Of a stretch of DNA of 64,000 nt, positions 24,596 to 37,000 are shown one piece after another. Source of the stretch: Patagioenas fasciata (taxonomy: Eukaryota > Chordata > Aves > Columbiformes > Columbidae); NCBI RefSeq assembly GCF_037038585.1, contig NC_092524.1, forward strand, positions 46,027,001 through 46,091,000, in the 5' to 3' direction. Positions within the stretch are counted from its first letter, which is position 1. Every line of letters begins with the position of its first letter. The notes below the pieces were generated by a model, which did no database searches, had not been told where the DNA came from, and saw nothing but the letters and a program-made list of their open reading frames with translations. The position numbers and the translations under genes are program-made.

Positions 24596-27500
24596 GAAGT
24601 GAAAACTTTCCACTGAAATTAAGAAAAAGTTAGTTTAATTATCTGAGCTGGAATCTGTCTTGTGTGGCTAGAATGTACTAGCAGCTCTGTTGTCTGAGGT
24701 ATCTGCTTTAGCAACTGGATGCATATATATTTGTGGAGGAGAATCTGAAATGAATCTCTTTACTTTTGACCTGCTTAAAAAAAAAAATAGTTGAGCAAGC
24801 TGATTTAGAAAGCAGATTGTCTTGAAAAAGCTTGTTAAGGGTGATTTGAAAGAACATTTTAATACTCTTTAAAAGCACAAGCCATTAACAGACTACATGT
24901 AAAGTGAAATATTGCTCCTCCCCAAAACAGAGGCATCTTTCAAAACCTAAGGTTTCCTCTGTTAAAATATTTCAGGATGTTACTTTTCTTCTCCGGGGAT
25001 TAGCATAGAAAGGGAATGGAGCTGCAGTTCTTCCCTGCTTCAGTGTAAATGGCCTTAAACCACAAAAAACTGAAGTATTTGTTTTGACAGGTGGGTAATA
25101 CAGACAGTTACTTTAATTTGGCACTACACTGTATGTGGATGACAAAGGTATCGTAAGCAGCATTTTAAAGATACCTTTTTATTCTGTTTTGGTAAGTGTG
25201 ATGCAGATAGTAATAAAAGTCTTGTTTGACCACTGTTGCAGCAGGTACAAGCCTTTGTACATTTAGCTCCTGTTTTTTGAGAACACTAAATTCCTGTTTG
25301 AAGCAAAGAAAACACAGCTTTACTGACAAACACCTGCACTGTTTCAAGTTATTGATCTGTGGATGCTCAGAACTCTTGTGCAAGCGATGAGTCTGTACTG
25401 AAGAGTCATGCAAAAATCAAGATTTTTCAGGTAATGACAACCAGATGGCACTAAAGCTTTGGTTTCACATTAGGATTAAATTGGAGAAAAGGAAAAGCTT
25501 GACATTGTTTCCACTATAATTAAATTTTTGTGGTTTCATATTGCCCAATACAGTTCTAAACTGTTAACTTCTGCTTCATGAAAGAAAAGGTCACTACTTT
25601 TCTATGGAAAACATTTCGGTGGATTAACATTGCACTGTTTTGTGGAGTATTGCAGTCCGCAGTCAAGATTTTGCGCTCCATTGAGCCTACGTGCTTCATA
25701 AATATGGAACAAGATCTTCTGCCTTAAGGAGAGGCATGAAAATTGAATGGTCTTTATATACTGCTGAAAAGCTTGACAACTGCTGACATCTAATGGAAAA
25801 TGGGATTTAACTTGCTAGTAGCTGCTTTTGGATTGTAGAGTCTTGAAATACGTTGTAGCAGGAAATAATTCTTCTGAAGTCTTCCAAGGTTTTGCTTTTT
25901 TCCTCTTGAAATGAAGAAAAATAAGAATAAATATCCAAACTGAAGCACTAAAGATACTTCTGATAGAAGAACCTGCTCATGGCACTCTGGCAAACAAATC
26001 TCAGAACTGCAGCTTGATCAGAGGTGCCACCAAGATCTCAGAAACAAACATACTGGAAACTCTAACGTGAACAGTTCAAACAGGTTTGTGCAATATGTGG
26101 TATGATTACTGCACGTTTTGCAGTAGGTACTTCATAGTTAAAGAGGAATGTGAATGCCCTTTTCCAAGGAGTTTACAATCTACATATTCCTTTATTAGGA
26201 ATAAAACTGTTTGTATCTCCTTTCCCTTCTCCCAGCAGGCAGAGAGAATCTGCTGTAAGGCTGAAGGGATGGTCCCAAAGTGAACTTGGGTAGAAACTTC
26301 CCCTTTTTTTACATGTCTGTCTGTTATAGACTCATTGCAGTATATATGTTTTAGATGTAGCTTGAGAGGAATATTCAGATACTCTTTAAGCAATTTACCT
26401 ACAAATCTGTTGAGGAGAGGCACTAACATGGTGAGTGTACTGCATTGCTAGTAGTCTGCTAATAGTGCATGTCTGTGCCTCCTACTGAAGATAAACTTGG
26501 AGCAGAATAAAAATCTGGCTAAAAAGCTGGGTTTACCTCTGTAAAACCAGAAGTGACTGTTTGGCTTTGGGTCAGTTTGGGGAACTGATGAAACCTGTGA
26601 CCTTCAGGAAATATTTCTCCATCACCTTCTTTGTTAGTTGTGTCCAGTACTGGCTCGTAAAATATTGTCGCAGTCCTGTGGATTTCCATCCTTCTCTTGT
26701 TCCTAAGCTCTCTTTAAAATGGGCTACATTGGCTAAAAGGACTATCTAGAAGTTAAGACTGGCACAATTTATGTTTTGCTAAATGCAAAAATGCTGACCA
26801 CGTCATGTAGTCACTTTACAGTGTGCTTTGATAGTTTCTTGGATTCTGCATGTAAATCATCATCTTGAATTTCATTTGAAAAGCCACAGTTGTCCTGAGA
26901 ATTTTCCTCTCCAAGGCTGTTCTCCACTGCATACCCTGATGCACCAGCAGCCAGTGCAGTCAGTTTTGGAGTCAAGTTCCTCAGCAGTGTCTGTTACAGC
27001 TGTGCAACCTCCTAGAGATTGTCTTTCTCAATGAGTATTTCACAATTTCTCTCTTCATTTGGACTTCGCAGCATCTGACCTTTTTGTTGCTAAATTCCAT
27101 AAACAGAAAATACTGGTGCTATGTTCCTGTTCATGGACAGTTGTTTACCATTCCTAGTGAAACAGAACTTCAGAAATGTACGTTACTTATAAATCTGTGC
27201 AGTTGCTGTGAGGTCTGGGGTTGGTGAAGTGGTGACTACATTTTTGCGGGAGTATAATTTAGGTATGTTCTTCATCTGGCTGTTTTTATTCACAGGGATT
27301 GATTTCAGATGTCATTGCCTTGGAAAATACTCTTTCTACAGCAGTTCCATATCAGTCTCTTAGATGAATGCTTTAGGTTGAAACTTTGGTATATTAGTTC
27401 TTCCAGTTTAGGAGATTTTCTCTTCTAAGATAAAGGTGTATAGCTTGTATTTTGTAGTACACTTTGATTTTCCTTTTCTGGACTATTGTGCCATTTCCTT

Positions 27501-30500
27501 TTATCTTAATTTGTTCTTGGCTACATGCATCAAGATGAGGGAAATGTGTTTTCAGCAGTAGAAGCTACTTGCTAGCTTGATGTACAGGAGAGACAAACAA
27601 CGTACTTCTCTCCTTGTGATAATTAACCTAACTGAGCATCTTTTTTCTGGCATTTTATAGCACAGGTCATTAAAAAAATGCGTAACGCACCTTATATGTG
27701 TATTATTTAAAACTTAAATGTGCAATGCTGAAAGCAGTTTCCTTTACATTCAGTTCTCCAGCTGAATTGATCCAACCCAGCAGAGATTTAAGACCTGTAT
27801 GTGGCTTCCAGAGCCTTCTGCACTACTTTTCAAGTTTCGTTCTTTGCTGTGATTATTTCTTTTTCCTCTGTGTTTGTGTCGCATTATATAGACCTGTTTG
27901 AGTACCGATTTCAGTATAGCGGAATGTACAGATCGAGTCTGTGTATTCTAGAAACATCGTTAACTTTCTGCAACATGTAGGTTGCTTGCTTTTTTTTTTT
28001 TTTACTGTTACTGGTTTAATTGTTCCCTAACTTCGATACACCAGCTGTGGAGAAGGAAATGATGACACTAAAATTGCCTTGAGTTTCAAGTCAGCGTTGT
28101 TAAAATATTTTACAAATATGTGCCTGCTCAGCATCTTCCCTGGCAAAGAGCAAAATCAAGACTAGACAGTATTCTAGGGAATTTTGGAAAGTATATAAGG
28201 GTAGAAATACATTGCGAACAAGAAAGAATTGGAATTCAGCATTCAATGTCAGATTACTGGAGTTTTTTTTCCGCTCACTTTCTAACTGTGGGAAAAAAAG
28301 ACAATGATTTGAAAAGAGGAAATATGTAAAATGCTGGTTTTGGCGATCTAGGGGAGAAGAATGCTCAGTAGCAATTAGGCACCATTTTTTGACTTATTAT
28401 CAACTGTGATTTTTTTGTTTGGCTGGGTTTTGCTGACATCGCTATCACAGAGTTCAGTTTATTTTAAGAGCAGTGTTGCCTTTGGAAGCAGCAGCAGCAG
28501 CCTCCCTCCAGCAGCATCACTGACGTGTTGCCCTTGAACCCTCTGCTCACAGGGATCCCATCCTGCGCCCGCCACGCATCTGAGCCAGACTCTGAGCAGT
28601 TAATGTGGAGCAGATAAGCCCTGATACCAGAGAGGGGACGGCACAAAGATGCACATCTTCAGTGATGCTTCTCAGAAATCACCTTGTAACTTCTCACGGA
28701 CTAATGAACCTGATTTTTGTCAAGGGGTTTACCCTCACAAGTCAGTCCTCTTCCATTTTGCAGATGGGCTACATCTTAATGTGGGATGATTGGTGAAATG
28801 CGTGTGATTGTGAACTCCCTGTGGTGTGGATTCATGTGCGGGGATACACTAAATGTCTGAAGGTACGCTATGGTCCTATGTATTGATAACATACCTATGT
28901 GCTAAATCTTAACAGTGCAGAACTGAGTTGTCATGGCAGGGGATTTTCCCAATACTACAGTTCTGTTTAAATGTGTTATGGGGAAAACAGACATTGGGAG
29001 AGATACCTGCGTAAAGACCTTCCTCCCTATAAATCTCAGTGCTTCTTTATTTGTACCAGGATTTAGGGCTATTATATGTAGATCTTTCACATGTAGGGCC
29101 TGATTTTTTGTAACACCATAGCTACCTTGTCATTACTCCTTTACTTTAACGGTTTTCCTGTTTTACACCTGCATGATATCAGAGTTACATCTACAAGACT
29201 TGCATTTGTCCGTCCTCTCCAACTCCCTCTCCCACAGCTTTCTTAATTGTTATTTTATATGTCTGAGAATCCTTTCTCAACTTCCAGCGTGCATTGTTAT
29301 GTTTCAGGCGTGGGGCTTTTAAAACTATGACTTATTTCCAGTGGAAAAAGCCACTGAATGCTTTCAAATCCATTCAATAAGATACTGAATAAAGACAATT
29401 GAACTAGCACCAGAAGGCTTATAGGAGAAGCTTTGTGAGATGCTGGTCTGAGTTTTGCAAACTGCTGAACTAGGAAGATCCTTGGATCACTGGAGCATGT
29501 CGCAAGGAGGATGCAAGGGCCAGTAAATTTTTCTGCAAATACTTTTGGGACATTACACGCTGCTTTCAGGTGATGTCAGTGCTGTGCTCCTGAGGAACAC
29601 CTTCCACACTTGTTCCAGAATCGTTTGCGAAGAGAGGAGCTGCTCTGTAAAAGATTCCTACTGCCACTAATTGCCAGAGAACAACTACTGTGGAAAGAAC
29701 AGCAGGATGGCTCTGAGGCTGATGGCTGATGGTTGGCTGTGGCTGACCTAACAGGCCATGCAGTAGTATTAAGAGAGGTAAGATCTTCCAATGGCAACTG
29801 CCAGTCTACTGACTGTCTGAGGCCTTAACGTTCGTTATTTGTTAAGAAACAGATCTTGGTTAGAGTGTTCCCAATTAAAAGTTGGCCTGTGATTCATGAC
29901 ACACTAAAAAGCTAAACTTGTGTTTGTGTGACCAGTGAATTTGGGGGCAAATGGGTGGTGTGGTGATCTGAATAAATCAGTACCACGAGGAGGGTTTGTC
30001 TGAGTGTGTTGATACAGACGACAGGCTGTTAGCAGGGAACACGATGGCTACTGGTGTTCCCAAGTGTCTAAGGGAAAGAAGTTATCTTTTTGTTTGAAAC
30101 ACACCGTGCAGTTTTATAGAAACAAGCTTACAACAACTCAGGAGAAGGGAGTTTTGTCTCAGCTATTCTAGAGTTCACATGGCAACAGTTTGTTTGGCAT
30201 CAAACAGATGCTCTGTGCCATTGCAGTCTTGCCACAGCAGCTGCTCAAGAAACACTGGTCCAAAGATAATTCCTTCTAGCATGAGGTGGCCCCTTCTAAA
30301 AAATGAAATGCTATCATCTTTATGAGTGAGCCCAGGACCTGGGAGGATTTTTCTTGCCTGATTGGTGTGACTGTTCAGATGCAGAAACCATTGCCACCAG
30401 CATCCTGGCTACATTGAAGGTATGGAAGATGTTGCACAAGCAAATCATTAATTATAGTGTTAATGGACATGCCTCCAGTAAATGCTAACACAGGGCTGAG

Positions 30501-33500
30501 TGTAGTATTATCACTCCTTTACATTTCAATAAATAATCAAAGCTCCATGACGTTCTTGAAACAGAACTTTTGTCACCACATGAAACACTTGGCTTGGCCT
30601 GTTACAGCGTGGGGAAGCCAAGACCCTGTGCGCTGAATAGAGACACCTTCCCTGGCTGGACCATTACTGGGATGGTGTTTCCAGCTTCCAGGTGCTGCCA
30701 GTTCCTGCAAAGATGCCTCTGGTCGCTGATAACATTGCATGTTAAAAGTTTAGTCAGAAACGGGCGAGATTGCTCTGAAACTCAGGGGTTAGAAATAGCT
30801 GCAGGGTAAATGGTCTGCTTGAAGTCACAGTGTGACCAAGTGAAACGCAGTGCAGGGCTTTACCTGAGCTCTGACAGCAGCGGCGGCACCAGGAGCTGCG
30901 CAGGGGCTTGTGCTCTGCTGAGGGGTTATTGGAATTGTTCACTGCCAAGTAAAAAAATCCTGATGTTCTGTGCTCCCTGAGAAATGCCATGGGCACGGCC
31001 TGCCACGGGAGAAACAGCACACTGAAAAACCTCTGGGCCAGCACCTGCTAGAGCTGACAGGATCTGCTGCTTGGTATAATACTCTCAGCTGTGGCCCCTG
31101 GCATTTCCAAACATGAATAGATGATATTCTGCTTTGTAAGAATTGCTCACAAGGCGAGAGTGTTGTGGCTTAAAGAAATACTTTTTCTACAGCATTACCT
31201 TTTTGTAACGGAAGCTACTATTCCTAAAGTGTTTTATTTAAAAAGAGCCTTTGTAATTGTTTTTATTTGAACGCAGGCTGCGCCACCACACTTGGGGACT
31301 CAGTAGATGCTCAGATGCGTAGGTGTGGCCTCACTTTCCCTTGAGCGTGAATTCATGGTGTTTTCAAAAGCTGGCCTTATTTCTACTGTTTCTTACTCAC
31401 AGACGTGGAAATCAGAAGTGGAAAACAATTAGTTAAGTGATTGAATATTCTGTGCTTGCTCTCTGAGAACCAAATGAGGATGGGTTTTATATAGAGATGT
31501 ACAGATATAGATATGTATGTATATATTGTCAGGTATTTTGCTTAGTGGTTTTTTTTAATAATACAAAATATTTTTTTGTAATTTCTGTTTTGTGTAAAGC
31601 TATGGATGACATCTATGTGCTTTGGGAAATCCAGTAAAATATTTTCCTTGAAGCTTCAGGGTTTTTTCTATATATTCTATTTTTCATATTCCCAGCTTTT
31701 TACCATTTGCTTAAGATTGATCCTGTCAGGTACAGGTTGGCACTTTTAAGAATGGTCCTTGTTAATCTGGTACAGCAGCCAGTGAGAAAACCATAAAATC
31801 CTGAGCAATGAACGCCAGCGGGGAAGCTGCCGCATTTGGCTCATGCCAATTAGAATTATGCTGTGTTGTTAGAGTTGCTTAGGAGGTAATGAGAAATAGC
31901 CACAGAAGATGTCTGTAGTGCCCATTTTATTGGAATAGCAAAACCAAGAACAGTGTTTGGCCCTAATACACAAAATGAAAATGACCCTATGAACTTTTAA
32001 TCAAAAGCCTAGTACCAAAAACTTACTAAACTTGGGAAGCCTATAGAAATACTGCAGAGGCTGATGGTAGGTGTGATTCCTTAGTGTAAATATGCTGTAA
32101 GTCCTCTCAAAAGGAGAAAATAGGAAATTTCTCACATGTTAGGTCTTCGTAATGTTTGTATGTTACCAAAAAAGAATAAAATGTCAGTCATGACATGGGA
32201 CTTCACCTGCCAGTCGGCAACCTGTACAGTTAGCAGAGTAGGAATTAGAATATAAATCTGGGCTGTATCGTCACATGTGTTGACCTAAATCTGCTTTTTC
32301 TTGAGATCTGTGGCATATTTCTCACTGGCTTTACTTGAATAACCATTTTCAAGCATTCTAGATCAGGCCTGCTTTTAAAAATGGATTTACTAGTTTGGTG
32401 TTGCTGCATGCAGAGACACGCGTGTCTGTTCCCCGGCAGCCTGCCTCCCGCCCCAGCTGCCCCCTCCCAGGTGAGTGTGACCTCCAGCCACCCTGCTGGT
32501 TCTGCTGGCGCAGGTGGGTCTGCACTCAGCTCCCAGCTGTCCTCTCACTCCTTCCTGCACCCTTGCTCAGAAGTATCTTCCTGGAAAGCCCCTTGGGCTG
32601 CACAATGGCCTCCCTGCTGCCGGGCTCCTGTGAGACATCTCCCTTCTCCACTCTCCTCATCTCTGCACACCAGAGGCATAGGAAAGGGTGTCCTCCAGCT
32701 GAAAAGTGACTTTCGGTCTGTCAAGTGTAGCATTTGTACTGTAACCTGAATTAATCCATCCTTCCAGTGCACATAATGGGACAGGAAATGTTGCTGAGAT
32801 TTCATGAGCCCAGGCTCACCAGGGGGTGCTTACCTAGAAAGAACTGCCCTGATGCCAAATATGCATCTGAGATGTGTATTTGAAGGAAGGTCCCTTTAAG
32901 AACATCTGCTTGAGCTGCGAAGCTCTACGGCTGGTTCACTCACAGCAGGCAGGTCCAAGTCGTTAGCAGGAATAAAGAAAAAACATAAATGTTTTATTGC
33001 TTGTCAGAATTTTCCCCCAAGCTATTACAGCACATGGGATGAACAGTCACCAGGAACTTCTTCAAGCTCTAATTAGCTGTACAGGAGTAATAAGGGCTCT
33101 TATGAGTAGGTAATAACATTGATGAGTATTTGAGGGCTCTTAGGGCCTTGCCAGCTTAGTCAGTGTGGTCACATCTCCTTCTTTGGGCTGTTACAGGATG
33201 CCAGCAGCCTGGAGGCAGGAAACAGCAATTTTTAGTGCCTAGCAGCCTTCGCTGCTGTGTAGCTGTGTGCAGTGGCTGTGCTGGTGTGGATGAGTTATGA
33301 ATGCGATTGGAAATGTAAAAGGATAGTCCCGAGGAATTGTTCCCAGGGGAGATGGTTATGGGTGGCTGTGGGCTTTTTGCATATTCCACTGAAATTTGGA
33401 TAGAGGAAAGGATTATTATTTTTTTTATAAGGTGAAACTGAGTCAGCAGTAGGTGAGTGCATTACCCCTATTGCTTCCTTGGGCAATTAGTGGAAAATGG

Positions 33501-34479
33501 TAAAGCAAGAGCCCACCCGAGCATGCAGGTCACAGCCACAGTCTCTGTGCGGGCAGCAGCTCTCCCGTCTCCCCCCAGATCTCGGAGCAGACACACCTTG
33601 TCACTCTCCCTGTGACAGGCACCCACTAGTCTTTGTTTGAAAACTAGCTGCTATATCTTGGGCACCACTACAATGTAAATGAAATTACACACTGTACCCT
33701 GCACAGCACAATCAGTGAAACCCTAATTTCATCAGAATCCACACCCTGTTTCCTTTATGCTTCAGGCTCCATCACCCGTGGAGTAGCCCCAGCTTTCCTC
33801 ACATCCCACCAGATGTGCTGCCTTCTCCATTTTGGTGTTCCTGTGACCCAGATGAAGGGAAGGCTGTGTGAGTTCTCCCTTCCCTCTCTGCCAGATGGCT
33901 GCTGCTTTCCAAGGCTCTCCTAGGAGCATGTGGCTGCTGTTCAGCTCACCCCACTTCAGCATCGCTCAGCAGACCTGTACCTGCTGGGGTGCAACTCTCC
34001 AGGCTCTGGCTAGAGGAGCACCCCAGGAGGAGGCGGCTGCACCCCAGCATCCCCAGGCAGGAGCTCTGCTTGCAGAAGGAGCATGGGCTGACCAAAAGGT
34101 GGGTAGGTCCTCCCTCTGCATCCCTGACACCTCTGTGCTCTCTGTTACTTGACTGAAGTTGGACAGGGTTTGAAAAGCTGCTGAAGAAGATGCCAGGCAG
34201 ACAAGTGCCCTATGACCTCATGTCCTTTGCTGAGTCTGTCTAGCCCTGCTTTTTTTTCCCTTTTTCTGTTGGACGGAAAATCTACCCGGGCAGAATTCAC
34301 CCCATGGATACAAATGGTGAGGCCTCGCCACAGGCAAAGGACAGCTGACATGAAGCACTATTTGCCGTGGTCATGCAGATCCATGCTTCACAGAAGCCAG
34401 TGTAAAACACAGCTCTGCAATTCCTGCTTCCTTGCAGTTACATGGCAAACACTGGGTCTAGTCCTGTTCATTGTTGTTA

Positions 34480-34638
34480 ATGGGGAGGTTGTGGAGTCTC
34501 TCTTCTTGGAGATACTCAAAAGCCATCTGGACATAGTCCTGGGCAACCAGCTCCAGATGGCCCCACTTGAGCAGAGGAGCCAGACCAGAAGACCCTCAGA
34601 GGTCCCTGCCAACCAGCTACTCTGTGACTCTGTGATCT
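34480..34638 (+). mobile_element. CR1 LINE, truncated 3' end
   Basis: The sequence follows the 3' end of avian CR1 (chicken repeat 1) LINEs: a GTGGAGTCTC / CTTGGAGATACTCAAAA block, a CTGGACATAGTCCTGGGCAA block, a CAGAGGTCCCTGCCAAC block, and two copies of the terminal TCTGTGA octamer-like repeat. It is 5'-truncated, as most CR1 copies are, holds no reverse transcriptase segment, and is clearly diverged. The limits are good to about 10 bp. Confidence 0.85.
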
Positions 34639-36814
34639 GGGGTATTGTCTTGCCCTCAGCCCCCAACCTGCCACTTTACTGACACCCACAAACTTGTTAG
34701 CAGAGGAAGCAGGAAAGTGCTTCCCCAAGAACTGTTTGTAAAAGGACTTTGTTCCAGCAGGATGCCCTCAGTAAACCTGTTTCTTATATTCCTTAATTAT
34801 TTAGCTACAGCCAGAATTTTGTAACCCCTTTCTCGAGCCAGGCCATCATTTCCGTTTCCAGCAGCATTGGTTTTGCCTGCTCAATGCATTGCTTCAGCTC
34901 TGTGGTAGTTATTGCCAGCAGGAATGGCACCGCCCTGTCCTTCATGGTGCCACCAGCAGCACTTCTTACATGGTGTACATTTGAGTCTAGCACCTGTAAC
35001 CTTTGGGATGTGTCTCCCTGTGATTATCCTGATGGCTGCTGTACCGGCTTTGAGCTGCAGTTCAGAGCAGCCTGACTGGAGGCTTTGGGGTGAGGGTGCA
35101 GTTCAAGTGAGGACGTTGGTTAGTGGGGGCTGCTCAGCCCTGCAGGGATGCTGGCAGAAGGGGTGAGCCCTTTTGTCATGGTGTCATTCTTTTCCCAACA
35201 AAAGGCAAGGAGTTCCCAGGGTAACATGTTAGAGCAGAAGTTATCAAATAGGCCTGTAGGAGTGTAAACGGGTAACTTAAACTATGCGTTTATTTAAAAC
35301 TGGACTGAGTAAATTTGGTGTCAGGGTTGTAAAATATACAAACCTCAAGAAATGAACATGCAAACGCAAGCATGAAATCTGGTTAGCCATACTCATGATG
35401 GGAAGAACCACCGTAAAACTGCTCTTATGTCAGATAACCCATCCTGCCCACACGCTTCCTTACCCCTGCAGACATGCTGCCTTCAGATCACCCTGTGAGC
35501 TTGTCTGATGCTGGAGCTGTGATATTTCCTCTCCCATGTTGTTTGCTGTGCTCTAATACCCAGCTGGCACCTTGCAGCACATCCAACATCATCTTGGCCT
35601 TTTCTCAATCCTCTTCTCCCTGAGTATTTTGCATGGAGGTGCCATTGTTGATCCATAGTTAGGCACCACTGCCCTCCCACCACCTTCCTCAGACCTTGCT
35701 CTTCACAGCCTTTCCCTGCCCACCACCACCTCTGATAGCACACGAAAACCTTTAAGGCAAAACACTTTGCCCACACACTGTCAGGTGAAATGGCTGCTGG
35801 CTCCTGGTCACAGGGAAAAGAATCCCCCATGGGTTTACAGCCCTGCAGCAGTGGGGCTGCAAATCTCAGGGCCAGCTCCTCACCAGCAGGGGTAGCTTGT
35901 GTTAAAACCCACAGGCACTGACAGGTCCCAAATAACGTGCTCCTCTCTCAGTGTGGGCAAGTTGCGGAGCTGAGATGTTCAGGTCAGTTTTGCCAGCAGA
36001 TGCATGGTATGAGGGGCATGGGTGGGTGTTTAACGTGGCCCTCCGTCCCCAGGCAATGAGCCGGTGGAGGCTGGTTGCAGGGTCAAGTGGTGCTGGCTGT
36101 GTGCCCTGCTGTCCTCCAGCATCACGGGCAACACTGTTGGCGAGCAGTCACTCCTGGGTCGCTGCCACCAGTGCACGCACTCACCTGCTTCGCCTGCATG
36201 AGGGGCTCCGCCAAACAGCACAGGGGATGCGGCAGGGGTGTTGTTGCGCTGGCTATGACAAGCACTGGTTTTACATCTCCCAGACAGAGTAAACCATCCT
36301 CATGGAGTGCTTGAAATGGTGGAATTCACCAGCTGTTTTCCTTGGACACTGGTGTGTTGTATCTGGACAGAAACTGAGGCGTGCCGTTGGACCAGGCACA
36401 TCCACCACTCCCCTGCGCCAAGAAAACTTTGCCCTCTGCTAGGACCTCTGCCTCCTTGCTAAACAGAAAGGCTGTTTGCCTTGACCTGTGGCCCTCCGGA
36501 AAAGAGAGGAAGGTGGCCTGCCCAGGGTCATGGGAAGAGCTGGGACAGAGCAGTCTCCCAAGCTCCAACCAGATGGCTTCATCTCCATCCCTCCCCTCCC
36601 CGGGTCTCTGGCAGGACCCCATCAGCTGTGAGCAGGGGAATAAAACACACAGCGTAAAATCCCAGTGCCTGAGGCAAGAAATAGACCTCGCCCAAGGAGC
36701 TGTCATACAGGACAGAGTGAAAATAGTCAGAATAAGGGATGCTGTACAGAGTGCCCAGGAGGTGCTTAGGACATGGTGGCTGTACACAGGACCTGGGGCT
36801 GCTTTTGTGGAGGC

Positions 36815-37000
36815 TCAGCTGCGGAGAAGTTCCTGGGAGCAGCCAGTGGCTTTGAACACTTCTGGGATGTCACTGTCCAGTTTGGAAATGATTTTGTAAA
36901 TGGGTTTCTTCCAGGAGGGGTCAGCGTCCTTGCCTGCCCTGATGGCACTGAAGAACTCCCGTAGTGTCAGGCTGGCCACCTCCAGGAACCGCCCTGGCAC
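36815..37000 (-). CDS. PROX2: PROX2 last coding exon (Prospero domain)
   Basis: The acceptor is TTGCTGCAG. It encodes [20 protein letters not shown] to QELLRS and TGA at 36817-36815. The Prospero half packs against the homeodomain and ends the protein, as in PROX1. The preceding intron is only 91 bp. Confidence 0.95.
   Translation of the reverse strand: MPGRFLEVASLTLREFFSAIRAGKDADPSWKKPIYKIISKLDSDIPEVFKATGCSQELLRS

Larger units (their letters stand above)
19421..36814. other. AT-rich intergenic region between YLPM1 and PROX2
   Basis: I see no supported gene here. Open frames are short, unspliced and unlike known proteins. Contents noted: possible distal YLPM1 polyadenylation signals (AATAAA at 20520), an AAAAT microsatellite near 24.58 kb, a T tract near 27.99 kb, and a CR1 3' end near 34.5 kb. 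The base composition turns GC-richer from about 32.4 kb rightwards. The right edge probably holds the PROX2 3' UTR: a minus-strand AATAAA lies at 35294-35289, but its downstream element is weak. Confidence 0.6.

Noticed and set aside
34212-34682. A 156-codon plus-strand open frame
   Set aside because: Much of it is a translation of the CR1 LINE 3' end, which does not code for protein there.
36326-36899. Overlapping open frames of 153 and 172 codons on both strands
   Set aside because: They overlap the PROX2 stop and probable 3' UTR, have no family similarity, and show no splice or start context.
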